A DNA stretch of 64,000 bases. It comes from Galbula dea. Its lineage: Eukaryota > Chordata > Aves > Piciformes > Galbulidae. The stretch is taken from the NCBI GenBank assembly GCA_013399015.1, contig VWZX01008436.1, positions 372,001 to 436,000 on the forward strand. Reading direction: 5' to 3'. This document shows, one piece after another, positions 25,650 through 37,956 of the stretch (its first letter is position 1; every line of letters starts with the position of its first letter). The notes beneath the pieces are model-generated. The model was not told the DNA's origin. It was given only the letters and a program-made list of their open reading frames with translations, and searched no databases. Made by a program: the position numbers and the translations under genes.

Positions 25650-25712
25650 ACACTTGATCCCACACTAAAAACCACTGGGCCCAATACTGATCCCTAGGGG
25701 ACCCTGCTTGTG
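25650..25712 (-). mobile_element. Old CR1-type 3' fragment
   Basis: CACTGGGCCCAATACTGATCCCTAGGGGACC matches the complement of an old CR1 3' region (the ACTGATCCCTGGGGAAC-type block). It directly abuts the oppositely oriented younger copy. Confidence 0.5.
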
Positions 25713-26211
25713 GCAAAGATATGCTTGTGCCCTATATATATAGCTCCTGTCCCTCCATGCCTCAGTTTCCCCAAGCAGGGAAAAAGCCCTTCTCCCTTTT
25801 CTTTTTACCTTAATAATCCACAGATGTGGGAGGGAGTAGGTGAACACGGAGCAATTTTTAGTTCCACAAGCAAGGAAAAATCCCATGGTTCAAGAAGCTC
25901 AAGAGACTGATGTAGAAACAGCTGTTAGCCAATAAATTGAGGATTATTTCTTTTCTGTCATGGGGTAACTTTAAGATAAATATAGGCCATGTGGTGTCCC
26001 AGGCTAAGCCCTAAATGCTAAATACTAAATACTTCCTTTATTAAAGGCAGGAAGAGGAGTTTTGAAAGACAGCAGGAAGCTTCCAAAACTGCTTATTTCT
26101 AGATTTACAACCCCCCCAAGCTCATAGGAAAGACCTCAAATACCTCCATCCCCCTGCCAAATGGGGCTGAAACCACCCAGCAGCTGACAAGGTCACACAG
26201 AGGCAAGAGAA

Positions 26212-26247
26212 GACAGACAGGCAGACAGACAGACAGATGGACAGGAG
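26212..26247. repeat. (AGAC)n microsatellite
   Basis: AGACAGACAGGCAGACAGAC...AGATGG, about eight tetranucleotide units with one interruption. Confidence 0.9.
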
Positions 26248-27074
26248 CCCAGAAGCTTCTCGTCCTAAATAATTGGGTCATGGTCAAGAGAAAGAGAGAA
26301 CAGCAGCAGAGCTGAGAAATGCCAGGAGGGAAGCTGGGCTGGAGGTGAGATCTGCCCTGGGCTTCCTCCAAGGAGGAAACTTCCTCCTGTGTCAGTAGCT
26401 AGGAGTTAATATTACTGATACTTTACTTCAGGAAACACCCAAATTGCATTCAGATCTCCCCAAAGAGTCCAAAAGCAGCTGGAGCACTGAGAGTAATCTT
26501 AGGAGAGATACACCAAGAACCCAAAATCATTCCTTTTTTCTTCTCTCAAATGAGGGATTCCAGGAAGGGAATATCTGTTGCTGGGAACAGATTGCTGCCC
26601 ACCTTGATGTCCAGGCATGGACAACTCCCACTGGGATGGCAGATGTCCTCATCCCTTCAGTGTGGGTTGCTTGGGAACCCTCTGGGACACAGCATCCTTC
26701 AGGACCTGCTTTAAGAGATATTAAGTTGAATCTAAACCCCAAAGCAGGATTCTAGGATCCCACCCTTTGGCAATCCCTTTGAGAAAGGAAAGAAGAATTT
26801 GCTCTGGTTTGGGACTTCTAGGAAATATCTGCAGCTGTCCTCCCTGGCTGGGGACATTTTGGGTGAGCTCTGGGCTGAGAGCTGGTACAGGAGGCCATGC
26901 TCTGTGTGGCTGTGGAGAGGCTGATCCAGGGAAGCTGCTCTCAAGGCAACAGTAAAACTCTTAATGCATTTATCCCTCATTCCCAAATCCCTTCCTGGCC
27001 AGGGTTGAGCTGAGCAAACTGCTTGTTCTACAGCCCTGCCTCCATGCCTGGACTGTGAACCAGATCAGGATGCT

Positions 27075-27153
27075 GCTCTGAGTTAAAAATAACCCTTCTC
27101 TCTCTCTCTTTTTTCCCCCTTTCTTCCTTTTTGCTTTATTTTTAACCCAGAGC
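27075..27153. repeat. Inverted repeat, 18-nt arms, 43-nt pyrimidine loop
   Basis: Left arm GCTCTGAGTTAAAAATAA (27075-27092) and right arm TTATTTTTAACCCAGAGC (27136-27153) are complementary at 17 of 18 positions. The single mismatch is A/C on plus RNA but a U-G wobble on minus RNA. The loop is nearly all C and T. It could be the remains of a small inverted-repeat transposon or a structured RNA; no family recognised. Confidence 0.8.
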
Positions 27154-28491
27154 AATTCCAGAGCTTTAGCTCCCAGGGCTGGAGGGAAGAGGGAGGAGGG
27201 AGGATGCTCATCCCACCATCCCATCACCTCCCCAGGGAACATCCACTGATGGAGGTGCCAGCCTGGGGGGTGGGGGGGAAATGAGTTGAGAGGAGTTTAT
27301 TTCATTATTATCATCTCTCAGAGATCACCTCTGGTATCTGATTTCACCATGACCATCTCAGTGGAGCCCCAACCCCATGCTGTGCATGAGGGGCTGGGCA
27401 GGATTTGGCCCTGTCCATCTACTTCATGGCTGATGGTGCTGTGCTGATAACCAAAACTCTACCCCATGACTCAGAACGTTTATGAGAGGGAAGAGACCTC
27501 AGGGTTTGGGGTTTTTTTTGCAGTTGTGTCACTTGCTTTCTCTTTCTTATGAAAAGCCAACATGGGAGGAGGGCAACCTGGGAAAGGATCTCTCAGTGCA
27601 GCTCATCTTCCAGCCAGGATCCCCAGTTCAGGAGCTGGGGGAGAGGAGAGAGCTCCAGCTTTCCATCTGCACTCTCTTGGCTGCAGAGATCTAGAAGCAA
27701 TTGCAAGACCAGGAGCCTGGAGCTTATTTACCACAGAGTTTTCCTGCATTGGGAATGAAATTTCGGCTCTTCTCCATCATCAAAAGCTCATTAAGTCCTG
27801 CAGCCTCTAATTGCTATGCCCAAACCTGACAACTTGTGTCAAAGGAGAGGCTGGCAGTCACCCTGGGACCTGCCAATCAATGTCCCAACCATCCCAGGCC
27901 CAGGGTGAACTCTGACCGCTGGCAAGAATGATGCTGATTGTTTCAGTTAGGAGCAGGAGGCTGGAGACCAACTTAATTATAACATCAATGGCAGGTCACA
28001 GCCCCCCAGAGGACACCTGTGTGCTGGAAGAACAAAAACCCCAAAGTCCAGCTGCTGGTGATCAAGGTCCAGCTTCTCTGAAGCTGCCTGGGATGTGGTG
28101 GCTCTGAGTTGTCCAGGCTGGGGGAGAAAAAAATGTGACCTTGAGGAGCTTTGTTCATCCAACATCAGGATTTGGGGGGGATACCTACAGCTGTTCTCAC
28201 TGGTTAGGGGCAGTTTGGATGAGCCCTGAGGTGGGAGCCGGTGTCTGGGGAGAGGCTGACCCAGGGGAACTGCTCTCTGGAAGTCTGAGGCTGCATATTG
28301 CAGGGAAACTGCAAGTGGAGTGAGAGGAGGAGAGAGAAATGCCAAGGGGGAAAGAAAATCCTGGGCTGCCTGCAGCAAGGGTGGCAAGGCAGAAGGAGCT
28401 GGGAGTTAGGAGATTGCTGGAGGAAGGAGCATAGAGAAGGCTTTGGGATTAGGAGGAAGGTCTGGGGCAGAAAGGAGGTAAAAAGGTGATG

Positions 28492-28605
28492 AATCATAAG
28501 ACCAAAGGGTGATCAGAGTTGGAAGGGAACTTTTGAGGTCATCTAGTCCAACCTCCTGGGGTCAGCAAGGACATCTGCAGCTAGAGCAGGCTGCTCAGAG
28601 CCCTG
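28492..28605 (-). mobile_element. CR1 LINE 3' end fragment
   Basis: GATCAGAGTTGGAAGGGAAC..GGTCATCTAGTCCAACCTCC, followed by GACATCTGCAGCTAGAGCAG: complement of a CR1 3' end. Confidence 0.85.
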
Positions 28606-30750
28606 CTGCAGCTTCAGTGGAAACAGTAACAGCTTTCATGAAAATAATAGCAACTTTAAGGGAAATAATAACAATAAAATAGATACAAATAGATACAAAA
28701 CGAATACTGAAGCCAGCCCCTGATGGCAATTTCATCACTGGCACCACTGATGCTGGGGGAGCACTGGGGAAGTCCCAGACTGGACTCAGCAAGATGGGAA
28801 CTGGAGTCAGGAGCTCGATTTTGGAACTGGAGTCAGGAACTCCTGGATCAGGTTCAAAGGCAGAATTCATTGGCCATTGAAGAAGAGACTTGACCTTTGT
28901 GACCCCTCAGCTCTATCCTGATGATGACCCCCATGGGCTGGAATCCCCTCTTGGGCAGTTGAGGGTCACCTCTCCTGTGGCCTCCTTTCTGAGCTGCCAC
29001 CTCTGAATTCCTGCACCCCAAGGTGGGACACGAGCTGTAGCAGTGACCTTGTTCTGCAGAGGATCAAGCCTAAGGCAGAGTCTTTCTACAGCCCAGCCCT
29101 TGGCAGGAACTCTGCCCATGCAGTGTTGTCCCTGCTAGCAGCAGCCACTGCCTGGGAGAAGATGCTGGGAGCTGCAGCCACTGCAGCCCTGAGAAGAGAC
29201 TGAGCTGAGAAGTCAGATCCCTGAGCAGAATCAGTTCTGCTCTAGCTCAAAGCAGGACACTTGGACAAACACCATGGACCTTACATGATGGCTGCACCAC
29301 ACTTACCTCTAGCTTATCTCTCAGCTGTGATGCATCCTCCAGAAGCAGATTGAAGCCCATAGCCACGAGGCAGTTACAAAGGCAATATAATGAGTCAGGC
29401 TTGCAGTAAGAAGCTTCATAACCTTTGAAAACTCAAGCAGGTAGGAGCTGGGCTGCTAGCAGATAACCTTATCACTGGTGTGAGAATGGGTCCACCCTTC
29501 CCTGCTCTGCTGGCTAGAACTCAAGGGCCATATGCTGGTGACACACCAGAGCTGGGGCTGTGAAAGGAAACAGTTCTCTGAAGCCAAAAGAGAAGTTGAT
29601 TCCTTCTTTTGTTCTTCAGGGACAGATGTGAGCTGGCCACCAGGGCTTGCTCCTGGCTGAGGTCCTGGTGATGTGAGATGAAGAGGTTGGGGTGGATTAT
29701 CTGCCTCTTCCTGTCAGCATGGGAGAGGCAGGGATGGGAAAATGGGGGGGGAAATGGAGATGTAGGGCCCTTGGTGGGGCAGGCCCTGGGGTCAGGGCAC
29801 CTCTCCTAACCTTCTTGCAGCCAGCATCCAGAATCTGAAGCCACATGTCTCTGGAGATGTGAAGTCTCTGATTAGAAAACAGCTAATGAATGTTTGCTTG
29901 CCAGGTGGATCATGTACATCTAGGGGCCAGCAGAGTCCATCATGGGCTTGGCCCTTGGGCATGGCATCAGCATGGTGGGACTGCAGCTTTGGGAGAAGTC
30001 ACTTGCCTGGGGAATGGAGATGAAACTCAAGGTGGGGATGGGGCTCCTTGTGGAGATCATTTTCCCCTGCTCTGGGTGGCAAGGTTGCTTGGGGAGGAAC
30101 AGAGGGGAAGAAGTGGGTTTGGGATGTGCCACCTGAAGCTTTTTGTACCTATCAAATACTGTTCACCTCCAAAGTCTTTCTCCTTGGGTGTAGACCATGC
30201 CTTTTGGTGGGGAGAAGTCACAGCTGGCTGCTGCAGGAGCAGCCTTTCATCCATGAGGTTCTGAGTCACCCTGGAAGCTCCTCCAGCCCACTGGCTCCTT
30301 CAGAGGGGCTCAGACTGATCATGCCTGACTTCAGCTGCTCCATTCAATACCTCCCACAAGGAGCCTGGACCCAAATCCACCCCCCTCCCTTTTTTTTCCC
30401 GAGGAACAAACTACAGCAGTGAGTTTTCCTTGGCTTCAAATCCCTCCATCAGCTGCTCCAAGATGTCCTGAAATGAAGAGCTTTCCAGAGCTCTTGTCTT
30501 CATGACATCTCCTAAACCAGAACCCATCCTCCTGGTTTCTCCTCTGGTCCCTGAGGAACTCCCAGAACTCAGCTGTGAGCTTCTCTAGGGTCTAATCCTC
30601 TTTCCAGGGGACTGGAAGCTGTGCTTGGGAAATGCTGGCTGCTTCCTGGCTTTCAACGAGGTCCTTGCTGGGTTTGAAGTCCTCTCTCCAGCTGGGACTG
30701 CTCTCTGCACTTGAGCAGGGCAAGGGCAGGGTTTGCTCTTCTGGGAGATG

Positions 30751-30795
30751 CTTTTCTCTTTCTTTTCTTTTCTTTTCTTTCTCCTTTTTTTTTTG
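30751..30795. repeat. (CTTTT)n pyrimidine microsatellite with T-run
   Basis: Repeated CTTTT units followed by CTCC and a T-run ending in GGG. The two reverse frames over it (30585-31050) are fed by this low-complexity tract. Confidence 0.85.
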
Positions 30796-31237
30796 GGTGC
30801 CTTTTCCAACCTGAAATGAAAGCAAAAGCAAAGCTTCTGATAAATAGGAAAGCAAAGAGTAATGCCTGGCAACTCTGGACAGTGCCAGAGCAGAGGAGAT
30901 GTTTTGGGACACAGCTGGCTTGAGATCAAGTAGGAGACCATGGAAAATTGGGGGGAAAGAAGTGAGAAAAAGAAAAACAAACAAGCAGTTAAAAAAAAAT
31001 GCCAGGGTTGACTGTTCTGACCACTCCTCTCCAAGGAGAAACAGCATCAATGTGGCTTTTTTCTCTGCTCAGTTTGCTTTCCATGAGTTAAGATGCTCAT
31101 GGGGAAGGACTTGTCCCACTGGAAAGTCTCTGTATTTTCTCCTGGAGGGGAAATAGCCAAATTGCTCCTGGAATTCTAATGCAGGCAAAAGAAGAAAACT
31201 TTGATAACAGAAAACTTTGACTCCCCCCCACCCAGTG

Positions 31238-31785
31238 TCCTGCCCCTGTACTCAGCACTGGGGAGGCCACAGCTTCAATCCTGGGGTCAGGTTTGGGCTC
31301 CTCACTCCAAGAAGGACATTGAGGGGATGGAGTGTGTCCAGAGAAGGGCAAGGAAGGTGGGGAAGGGTCTAGAGCACAAGGGTTGTGAGGAGCAGCTGAG
31401 GGAACTGGGGTTGGTTAGCCTGGAGAAGAGGAGGCTCAGGGGAGACCTTCTCACTCTCTGCAGCTCCCTGAGAGGAGGCTGGAACCAGGTGGGGCTTGGG
31501 CTCTTCTGCCAAGGAACAAGTGACAGGATGAGAAGGAACAGCCACAAGTGTCACCAGGGGAGGTTTCAGTTGGATATCAGGAGCAATTTGTTCCCCAAAA
31601 GGATTGCCAAGGCTTGGCCCAGGCTGCCCAGGGCAGTGGTGGAGTCCCCATCCCTGGAGGGGTTGGAAAGCCCTGGAGATGTGGTGCTGAGGCCATGGGT
31701 TAGTGGTGACCTGGCAGTGCTGGTTAACAGTTGGACTTGATGATCTCAAAGGTCTCTTCTAGCCAAAGCAATTCAGTGATTCCTG
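31238..31785 (+). mobile_element. CR1 LINE 3' fragment, near-twin of 35368-35857
   Basis: Contains GAAGGACATTGAGGGGATGG, then GGAGGTTTCAGTTGGATATC, CCCAGGCTGCCCAGGGCAGT and the tail GTTGGACTTGATGATCTCAA. From 31295 onwards it is highly similar, with only scattered differences, to the copy 4.1 kb to the right. It extends 57 bp further 5' than that copy. Confidence 0.9.
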
Positions 31786-32312
31786 GTTCTCTGGCTGTGC
31801 TGTGCCACCCATTCCAAGACACAGCTGAAGCCAAAAGCAACACCCGTGGGAACTGACACTCTAATCAGGACAAACTCCCTCACAGGTAAACTGAGGCACA
31901 AAAAAATCTTCCAAAATCATAACAGCAGCAAGGTCAGCATCAAAAAGTGCTTTTCCAGCCCTGTTTTGGTTTGGTTTTTTTGGCTGTTGGCTCCCAGGGA
32001 GGTTTCTTGCAGCAGATGGCAGCAGAGGTTTGCGAAGATGCCGTGACCAGGTCCCTCTGGGTACTCAGCAGCACCCGCAGCCAGCCAGAGGAGCAGGAAC
32101 ATCGGGGAGCTGGGCTTGTCCCATCCATGAACCAACAACCATGGCATTCAGCAGCAAAACATCCAAACTCCCTTGCCCAGATGGCTGGTGGGTTCTCCAG
32201 TGGCTAATAGAGGGGTTGAGCAGCCATCCCCTCCCCTGCAGCCCTGGTGTGTGCATCTCTCCTCCTCCTCCTCCCAGATGTTACATTTTGAAGGTCTGGT
32301 TTTTAACACATG

Positions 32313-32522
32313 AAGGGGGTGAGAGCCTGGCCCAGGTTGCCCAGAGAGGTGGGAGATGTCCCATGCCTGGAGCCATCCCAGGTCAGATTGTTTGGGGCTG
32401 TGAGCAACCTGCTTTAGTTGGAGATGTCCTTGCTGACTGCAGGGGTTGGACTAGATGACCATGAAAGGAGCTTTTTGACCCAAACCATTCTGTGACTCCA
32501 TGATTCCATGCTTCTATGACTT
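32313..32522 (+). mobile_element. CR1 LINE 3' end
   Basis: GGTGAGAGCCTGGCCCAGGT..GCCCAGAGAGGTGGGAGATG and the tail GGGTTGGACTAGATGACCAT..CATTCTGTGACTCCATGATTCC. Same subfamily as the copies at 43803 and 44490. Confidence 0.88.
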
Positions 32523-33358
32523 TTTTTCTTTTCTTTACATACATTTCTATGTATTTATATGCATAAATTTGCATCCATTAGCTGGCAAACACCTCTGCAG
32601 CTGGTGCAGTTAGGGAAGAGGTGGCAGCGAGGGGGTGGTGCCCTCTGTGCAAGCCCTGAAAACCAAATCCCTCTGCCCACACCCTTCACACAGCCACACA
32701 GCCACTGGTTGTGCAGCCAGCAAAGCCCCCAGCAAGGCTGACTTCTCCTTCTGCATCTCACAAAGCTCAGGAGATGCATGGAGCATGCACATCACCAGGC
32801 TGGAGCTCCAAGCTGCAGCCCTACCCTGTCATGAGAGGAGACCAGTGCAGGACCATCCATCCCCACCCACCCAGGTCCTCTTCCAGTGGCTGTGAGGGTG
32901 GCTTTGTCCCCTTGGCTCCTGGGTGGTCTCTGCCCAGCATCAGGCAGTGAAAAGCTTTCTCTGAGTGGCTGAGTTGCTTTATTGCAATAACTGCAGGGAG
33001 TTATTCTCCCCAGAATTAAGTCCATAGCTGGTGGAAGGGTGTGAAGGTAGCACTTTGCAGCTCCAATTATCTTGGCCCCTCAGAACAAAAAAGGAGATTG
33101 TGTTGCTGGACAAAAGGCATTTCTTCTGTAGCTTCTTGTCTGGAAGCATTCATCATGTGTAATTCTGATATAAATACCCCAGGTCTAAGCTGTCCTACAT
33201 CATGTGGACAAACCTCCCACCCCAAATAACCATTTCCTGGGCAATTGTGCTCAGGGAGGGAAGCCAAAAGCACAGTCAGTGTTCCAGAGCTGGCTTTAAG
33301 GTATCATCTGGAGAAAATCCTCATTGGCACCAGGGCAGATGTAAGAGGAAGTGTGAGG

Positions 33359-33527
33359 CTGCAATCAGCTCTCCCTGGAGCCTTCTCCTCTCCAGGCTGA
33401 GCAAGCCTAACTCTCTCAGCCTGGCCTCACAGCAGAGGTGATCATTTTTGTGGCCTCCTCTGACCCTGCTCCAATAGATCCCTGTCCTTCTTGTCCTAAG
33501 GTCTCCAGATCCATGACTCCAGGTGGG
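33359..33527 (-). mobile_element. CR1 LINE internal 3' fragment
   Basis: AGCTCTCCCTGGAGCCTTCT..CCAGGCTGAGCAAGCC, then CAGCCTGGCCTCACAGCAGAG and GTGGCCTCCTCTGACCCTGC, complement of the CR1 3' UTR/ORF2 boundary. Both ends are missing. Confidence 0.8.
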
Positions 33528-35367
33528 GATCCCCTGGCAAAGCCTTTGGGTTGGAGAAGAGGTAAAAGGCAGCTCCTCCTGGTAACAACACAAAGCAAAA
33601 AACCAAAGAGAATGAGACCCCCAGAGCTTTGTGTTCCTCCAAAAGGAGATTCCCTGAGCTGTTTTCCAAGCTGTTGGCCTGTCCCAGCCCAGTGGAGACA
33701 CTTCCAGCACTAGATGGAGCAGTGACCCTAGCCATGAAGGGGCAGAACTCTCTGGCTCTGCTTTAATTCACTTCTTCCTCGCCCTGCATCTGGATCCTGA
33801 AGGGAATTTGCCAGCTCTTGGTGGATGCTCTGCATCCTGCCGTGGGGACCAACCCTCCATGAGCTGTGGAGGGATTAGGGTCTCATCTCCAGGGGTTATC
33901 TCCCATGCCAGGAGGTGAAGCAGGGATCAGGGGGATCAGACTCTGGGGTCATTTCCTTGTTGCCTTAACACATGCATTTTTAACTCCCTTGCACAAAGGG
34001 AGAAGGTCAAAGGCTGAGGATTAAAAGGTGACCACCAGACATCTGTGGCTGAAACAGAGAGAGGTTGTGCCTGGGTGTCCAACCCTGCTTGTCCTGCTTT
34101 AGGGATGAGCTGGCTGCAAAGAGAAGGGAGAGTTTCTCCAGGGCTAAAGGAGATCCTTGGATCTTCCCTTAGAGGTCAAGGAGGTGGCACAGGGCATGGC
34201 CATGCTGGCTTGTCCCTACCTGCTGGAGGTACTCTGAACAGGCAGAGCACAGGGGAAAGCACTTCTGGGTGTTCTTCCTTCTCTGATGTAGTTCTCCTCT
34301 CTCATCCATGTGAGACATTTGTGCTTGGGCCTAATGGGACCAATTTACCCAACAGAAGGCTTTTCCCCCAGTGCTTCAACAGGACACACATGCTGTGGTC
34401 CCTCAGCCCTGGCTGGGTCTGTAGGAAACACCTCCTTCAGCAGATGAACAGGAGCCTCCAGGGCAGAGCTCCTTGCAAGTTGGTGCCTCAGTTTACCTCT
34501 GAGCATGAAAAGCCCTAAGCAGACACCCCAGCTCTCTGGAGGTGCTGTGAGATTCAGGACATGCTGAGGCAGTGTTTGGAGCTCCCTGGGCTGTTATTAC
34601 AGGGCTAGAGTGGCTGATGTCTTGTGTGGCTTTCCTTCTGCTCTCATGCCTGCTGTGCCACCTGTGGGCTGTATCTCAGCTGCTTGGTATCTCCATGGCA
34701 TGATGAGCTGATGTGAATCAGAGGAGAGCCTTTACATCAGCATTTTGGGGGGCTGGTGTACTAGGGATGGACCCAAATATGGTTTGTACCTAGAGACTCT
34801 CTTCTCCATGATGCAGCAAGGCAAATGACCCTGATGGTATTGACTGTCCTTGCCACCTCCATGAGGTTGCTAACAGATTTTGAAGACCCTGGGCAGCTTT
34901 CCATAGTCCATCCACACCTCCTCTCCATGGGCTTATCACCCTCACCCTCCTGAAAGGAGCAGGACCAAGAGCTAAGTGGCTCCTCATGGTCTGCTGGAGG
35001 TCTCATCTTCACCAGTTTGGAAAGCCCAGGGCCAAGATCTGAGTTGGCCTCAAATCTCCTGCAAGGTGAACAGCAACAGCTCTGTTCAGCCTTTTGGTTC
35101 AGTTTTGGATCCACCCTCCTGGACTTTGGGCCCTTGGTAGCTGTGCCTATATTCATCTCCTATTTGTCCTTCACAGCTGGTGGAGTTCTGCAGCTCAGAT
35201 GAGATGTTTGGGCCCTGGAGGATCCAAGCAAGTGGATCAGCTCCCAGCTGAGGTAGCTCAGCCAAACCCCTGCTCTCTGCTGGGTGGATCTGGGCTGCAA
35301 TAAGGCTTTGAGCAGTCTTCTCAGGGGGAAACTGCAGGAGCATGTCAAGGAGCATTCAGTAAGGACT

Positions 35368-35857
35368 GGGCTCCTCACTCCAAGAAGGACATTGAGGGGA
35401 TGGAGTGTGTCCAGAGAAGGGCAGTGAAGCTGGGGAAGGGTCTAGAGCACAAGTGTTGTGAGGAGCAGCTGAGGGAACTGGGCTTGGTTAGCCTGGAGAA
35501 GAGGAGGCTCAGGGGAGACCTTCTCACTCTCTGCAGCTCCCTGAGAGGAGGCTGGAGCCAGGTGGGGCTTGGGCTCTTCTGCCAAGGAGCAAGTGACAAG
35601 ATGAGAGAGAACAGCCTCAAGAGTCACCAGGGGAGGTTTCAGTTGGATATCAGGAGCAATTTGTTCCCCAAAAGGATTGCCAAGGCCTGGCCCAGGCTGC
35701 CCAGGGCAGTGGTGGAGTCCCCATCCCTGGAGGGGTTGGAAAGCCCTGGAGATGTGGTGCTGAGGGCCATGGGTTAGTGGTGACCTGGCAGTGCTGCTTA
35801 ATAGTTGCACTTGATGATCTGAAAGATCTATTCCAAGCTAAAAGATTCTATGATTCT
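35368..35857 (+). mobile_element. CR1 LINE 3' fragment, near-twin of 31295-31785
   Basis: About 490 bp, aligned end to end with 31295-31785 with scattered substitutions and a few 1-2 base indels. It ends in the CR1 tail GCACTTGATGATCTGAAAGA..AAAGATTCTATGATTCT. The boundaries at the CR1 3' end fit two separate insertions of one young subfamily better than a segmental duplication. Confidence 0.9.
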
Positions 35858-37720
35858 CCAGCTGTAAATGCAGGAGCCTGTGCCATGTCCCACACTGTCC
35901 CTGTACTCTGGACTGAGCCCCAAGACCACACAGCTTTGAGCCCCAGCCAAGAGGTCATCTGTCAGACCACACAGGAGATGGAGCTGCTTGTTCCTCCTCA
36001 GGCTGGACCTCCCCATGAAGGAAGATGTGGTTCTGGCTTCTCTGTCTTCACCCCAGCACCCAAATCCTTTCTCTGGGGTCAAGACACATGTTTGACCCAC
36101 CAGACCTCACTTGCTTCTCCAGCATGACTGGGTGCAAAGCTGGGGCAGGGAAAGCCATGCCATTGCCCTGGAAAGGAGGCTCTTGAGCTCTCCCCTTACT
36201 TGAGGGCTTCCAAAGTAGCAGTCCCAGTGCTGGGAAGGTGACTGAGCTCTGGAATGACCAAATCTCAAATACCTGAGGCTTGAGTCACCCCTCGAGGAGG
36301 AAACATGCATAAACAAGCAGCAATCCAGGAAACTCCACCAGCTGAGGTGGACAAAGGTTAAAGGCAGTGGCTTGGGATGTCTGCAGGAGGAGAGCAGAAG
36401 CCAAGGCAGAAGGCAGAGCTGCTGAGGAACACCCAAGCTGCTGGAGCTGCCCCACTGATTGGGGTGGAAGGGGAAGGAGGGAATAACAGCAAAGGAGGTC
36501 AGGAGAGTGGGGAAACTGAGGCAGGGAGCATGTTGGAGATGGTAGCTCGTGTTCCTGAGCCCTCCCAGTGGCCTCAGTTTCTCTTCTCTCTGCCAGACCA
36601 GTGTAAAACTTAACCTCAGTTTTGTGCTGCCAGGGCTGGATCCCAGCAGGGCTTTTTGCATCCCACCCCTTTGAATTTCTTCCCCAGCTGAGGCATGAGG
36701 GCAAAGAAAAGTCTGTCAGGGCAGTTCAGGCATCACCTGAGCAAATTCCAGCCCCTGTCCAAGCTTGGCTGCAAGTCCTGAGACTGGAGATCCTCCTCTG
36801 TCTTTTATGCCTCAGTTTCCACTTGTGCAAAACAAGGCCTGTCCAACTCTCTTCCCACTGGGATGCTCTCAGTAGAGTTATTCTGATTTTTTCTCTGCTG
36901 AGTATCCAGCAAAGAGAGGGAAAATCAGTTTGGTGTCAGGAGATGGATGGAGGAGACCTGAGGAGGGTGGAGAACTAGTGAAAATCAACCATCACTGGTG
37001 CCCAGGGGCTGTGGGACAAAACAAGGACAACCCTGCAGGGTGAGCTGAAGTGGAACCAGGAGCTGCTTTTCCAGCCCTCAGCAATGCTGGGGGTTTATCT
37101 CCTAGTAGCAAGCCCTGAGCAGGCAGAACCTCTTCTCTTGGGGTGTCCAAGTGGCCCAGGAGTGACAGACACTTGCTGGCTTTGCCCTCCTGGCTGGAAG
37201 GCTGTTATCAGAGAGCTCTTATCTCTCTCCTGGCACTTCCCAGTTTTTTTCCTCTCAGGCAGCACTTCAAGCACAAGAGAGACATTGTCAGTGTTCCTCA
37301 AGCTACCAGGTGGGGGGTTTGGAGGGAGGAAACCCACCCTCCTCAGCCTCTCTCTGCCTCCCTCTCTATAAATCAAGTGGATTTGTGCAGCTCCTGAGTC
37401 AAGCATGGGCATTGGCTCAGGGATTGGAAGTCATTTCAGTAATGTGCACCCAGGAATGTGCCTTATCTAATTATCCTCCTGGATTTTCTTTGTCCCAGGC
37501 CTACAAACCAAGGCTGAGGAACCTTTCTGCACTTCCAGCCTGATATATCCTGAGAGGACATCAGGAGGGTGCCAAGATGTCCCAGGAGAGCAGCAGTAGG
37601 GTGCTGGTGGCTTCACCAGAGACTTCCTGAGGACTGTTGACCTAGGACCACTCCTCAGCAGGGGCTGCAGCCACTGTTGATCAAACACTAAACAACATCC
37701 CAGCCTGGGCAGCTTCCCAA
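35858..37720. other. Gene-free stretch
   Basis: No coding exon, RNA gene or clear repeat recognised. Open frames up to 184 aa (36107-36661, minus) have no recognisable motif. A short AT-rich patch lies around 37430-37490 (GGAATGTGCC, TTATCTAATTATCC). Confidence 0.45.
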
Positions 37721-37726
37721 GGAGAG

Positions 37727-37893
37727 CTGAGGAGCTTTTAAGCAGGACTAAGGAGCTTGGAGGTAGGACAGGAGCTTCTAGGTAGGACTGAGGAGCTTCT
37801 GTGTAGGACTGAGAAGCTTCTAGGTAGGAATGAGGAGCTTCTAGGCAGCTCTGGGAAGGTTTTAGGCAGCTCTGGGAAGGTTTTAGGCAGGAC
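37727..37893. repeat. Degenerate 21-27 bp tandem repeat
   Basis: Units of the type GGACTGAGGAGCTTCTAGGTA repeat about six times (37727-37842). They then change to two copies of GCAGCTCTGGGAAGGTTTTAG (37846-37887). Confidence 0.85.
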
Positions 37894-37956
37894 TAAGCAA
37901 TACAAGACCTCTTCTTAACATGGTGTGCAAGGACAGAGGTGGGAAGACTTGCTGGG

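Larger units (their letters stand above)
25713..31237. other. Gene-free stretch right of ARF1
   Basis: No coding exon recognised. It contains an (AGAC)n microsatellite (26212-26247), a hairpin (27075-27153), a CR1 end (28492-28605), an AT-rich block (28640-28720) and a CTTTT-type pyrimidine microsatellite (30751-30795). Frames of 100-150 aa here lack conserved motifs. Confidence 0.55.
31786..35367. other. Gene-free stretch with CR1 pieces
   Basis: No gene recognised. CR1 copies at 32313-32522 and 33359-33527. A locally CpG-containing patch at 32030-32110 gives a minus frame with a hydrophobic MFLLLWLAAGAA start, but it lacks a convincing donor or homologue. Confidence 0.5.

Noticed and set aside
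26107..26371. Minus-strand 88-aa frame with a Leu/Val/Cys-rich stretch (VHLSVCLPVCLLLPLCDL)
   Set aside because: The sequence comes from the (AGAC)n microsatellite read in reverse. It is not a transmembrane protein.
31917..32147. Minus-strand frame with a signal-peptide-like MFLLLWLAAGAA
   Set aside because: Local CpG content made it look like a first exon of a secreted protein. There is no convincing splice donor, promoter or homologue, and it is not a Wnt signal peptide that I recognise.
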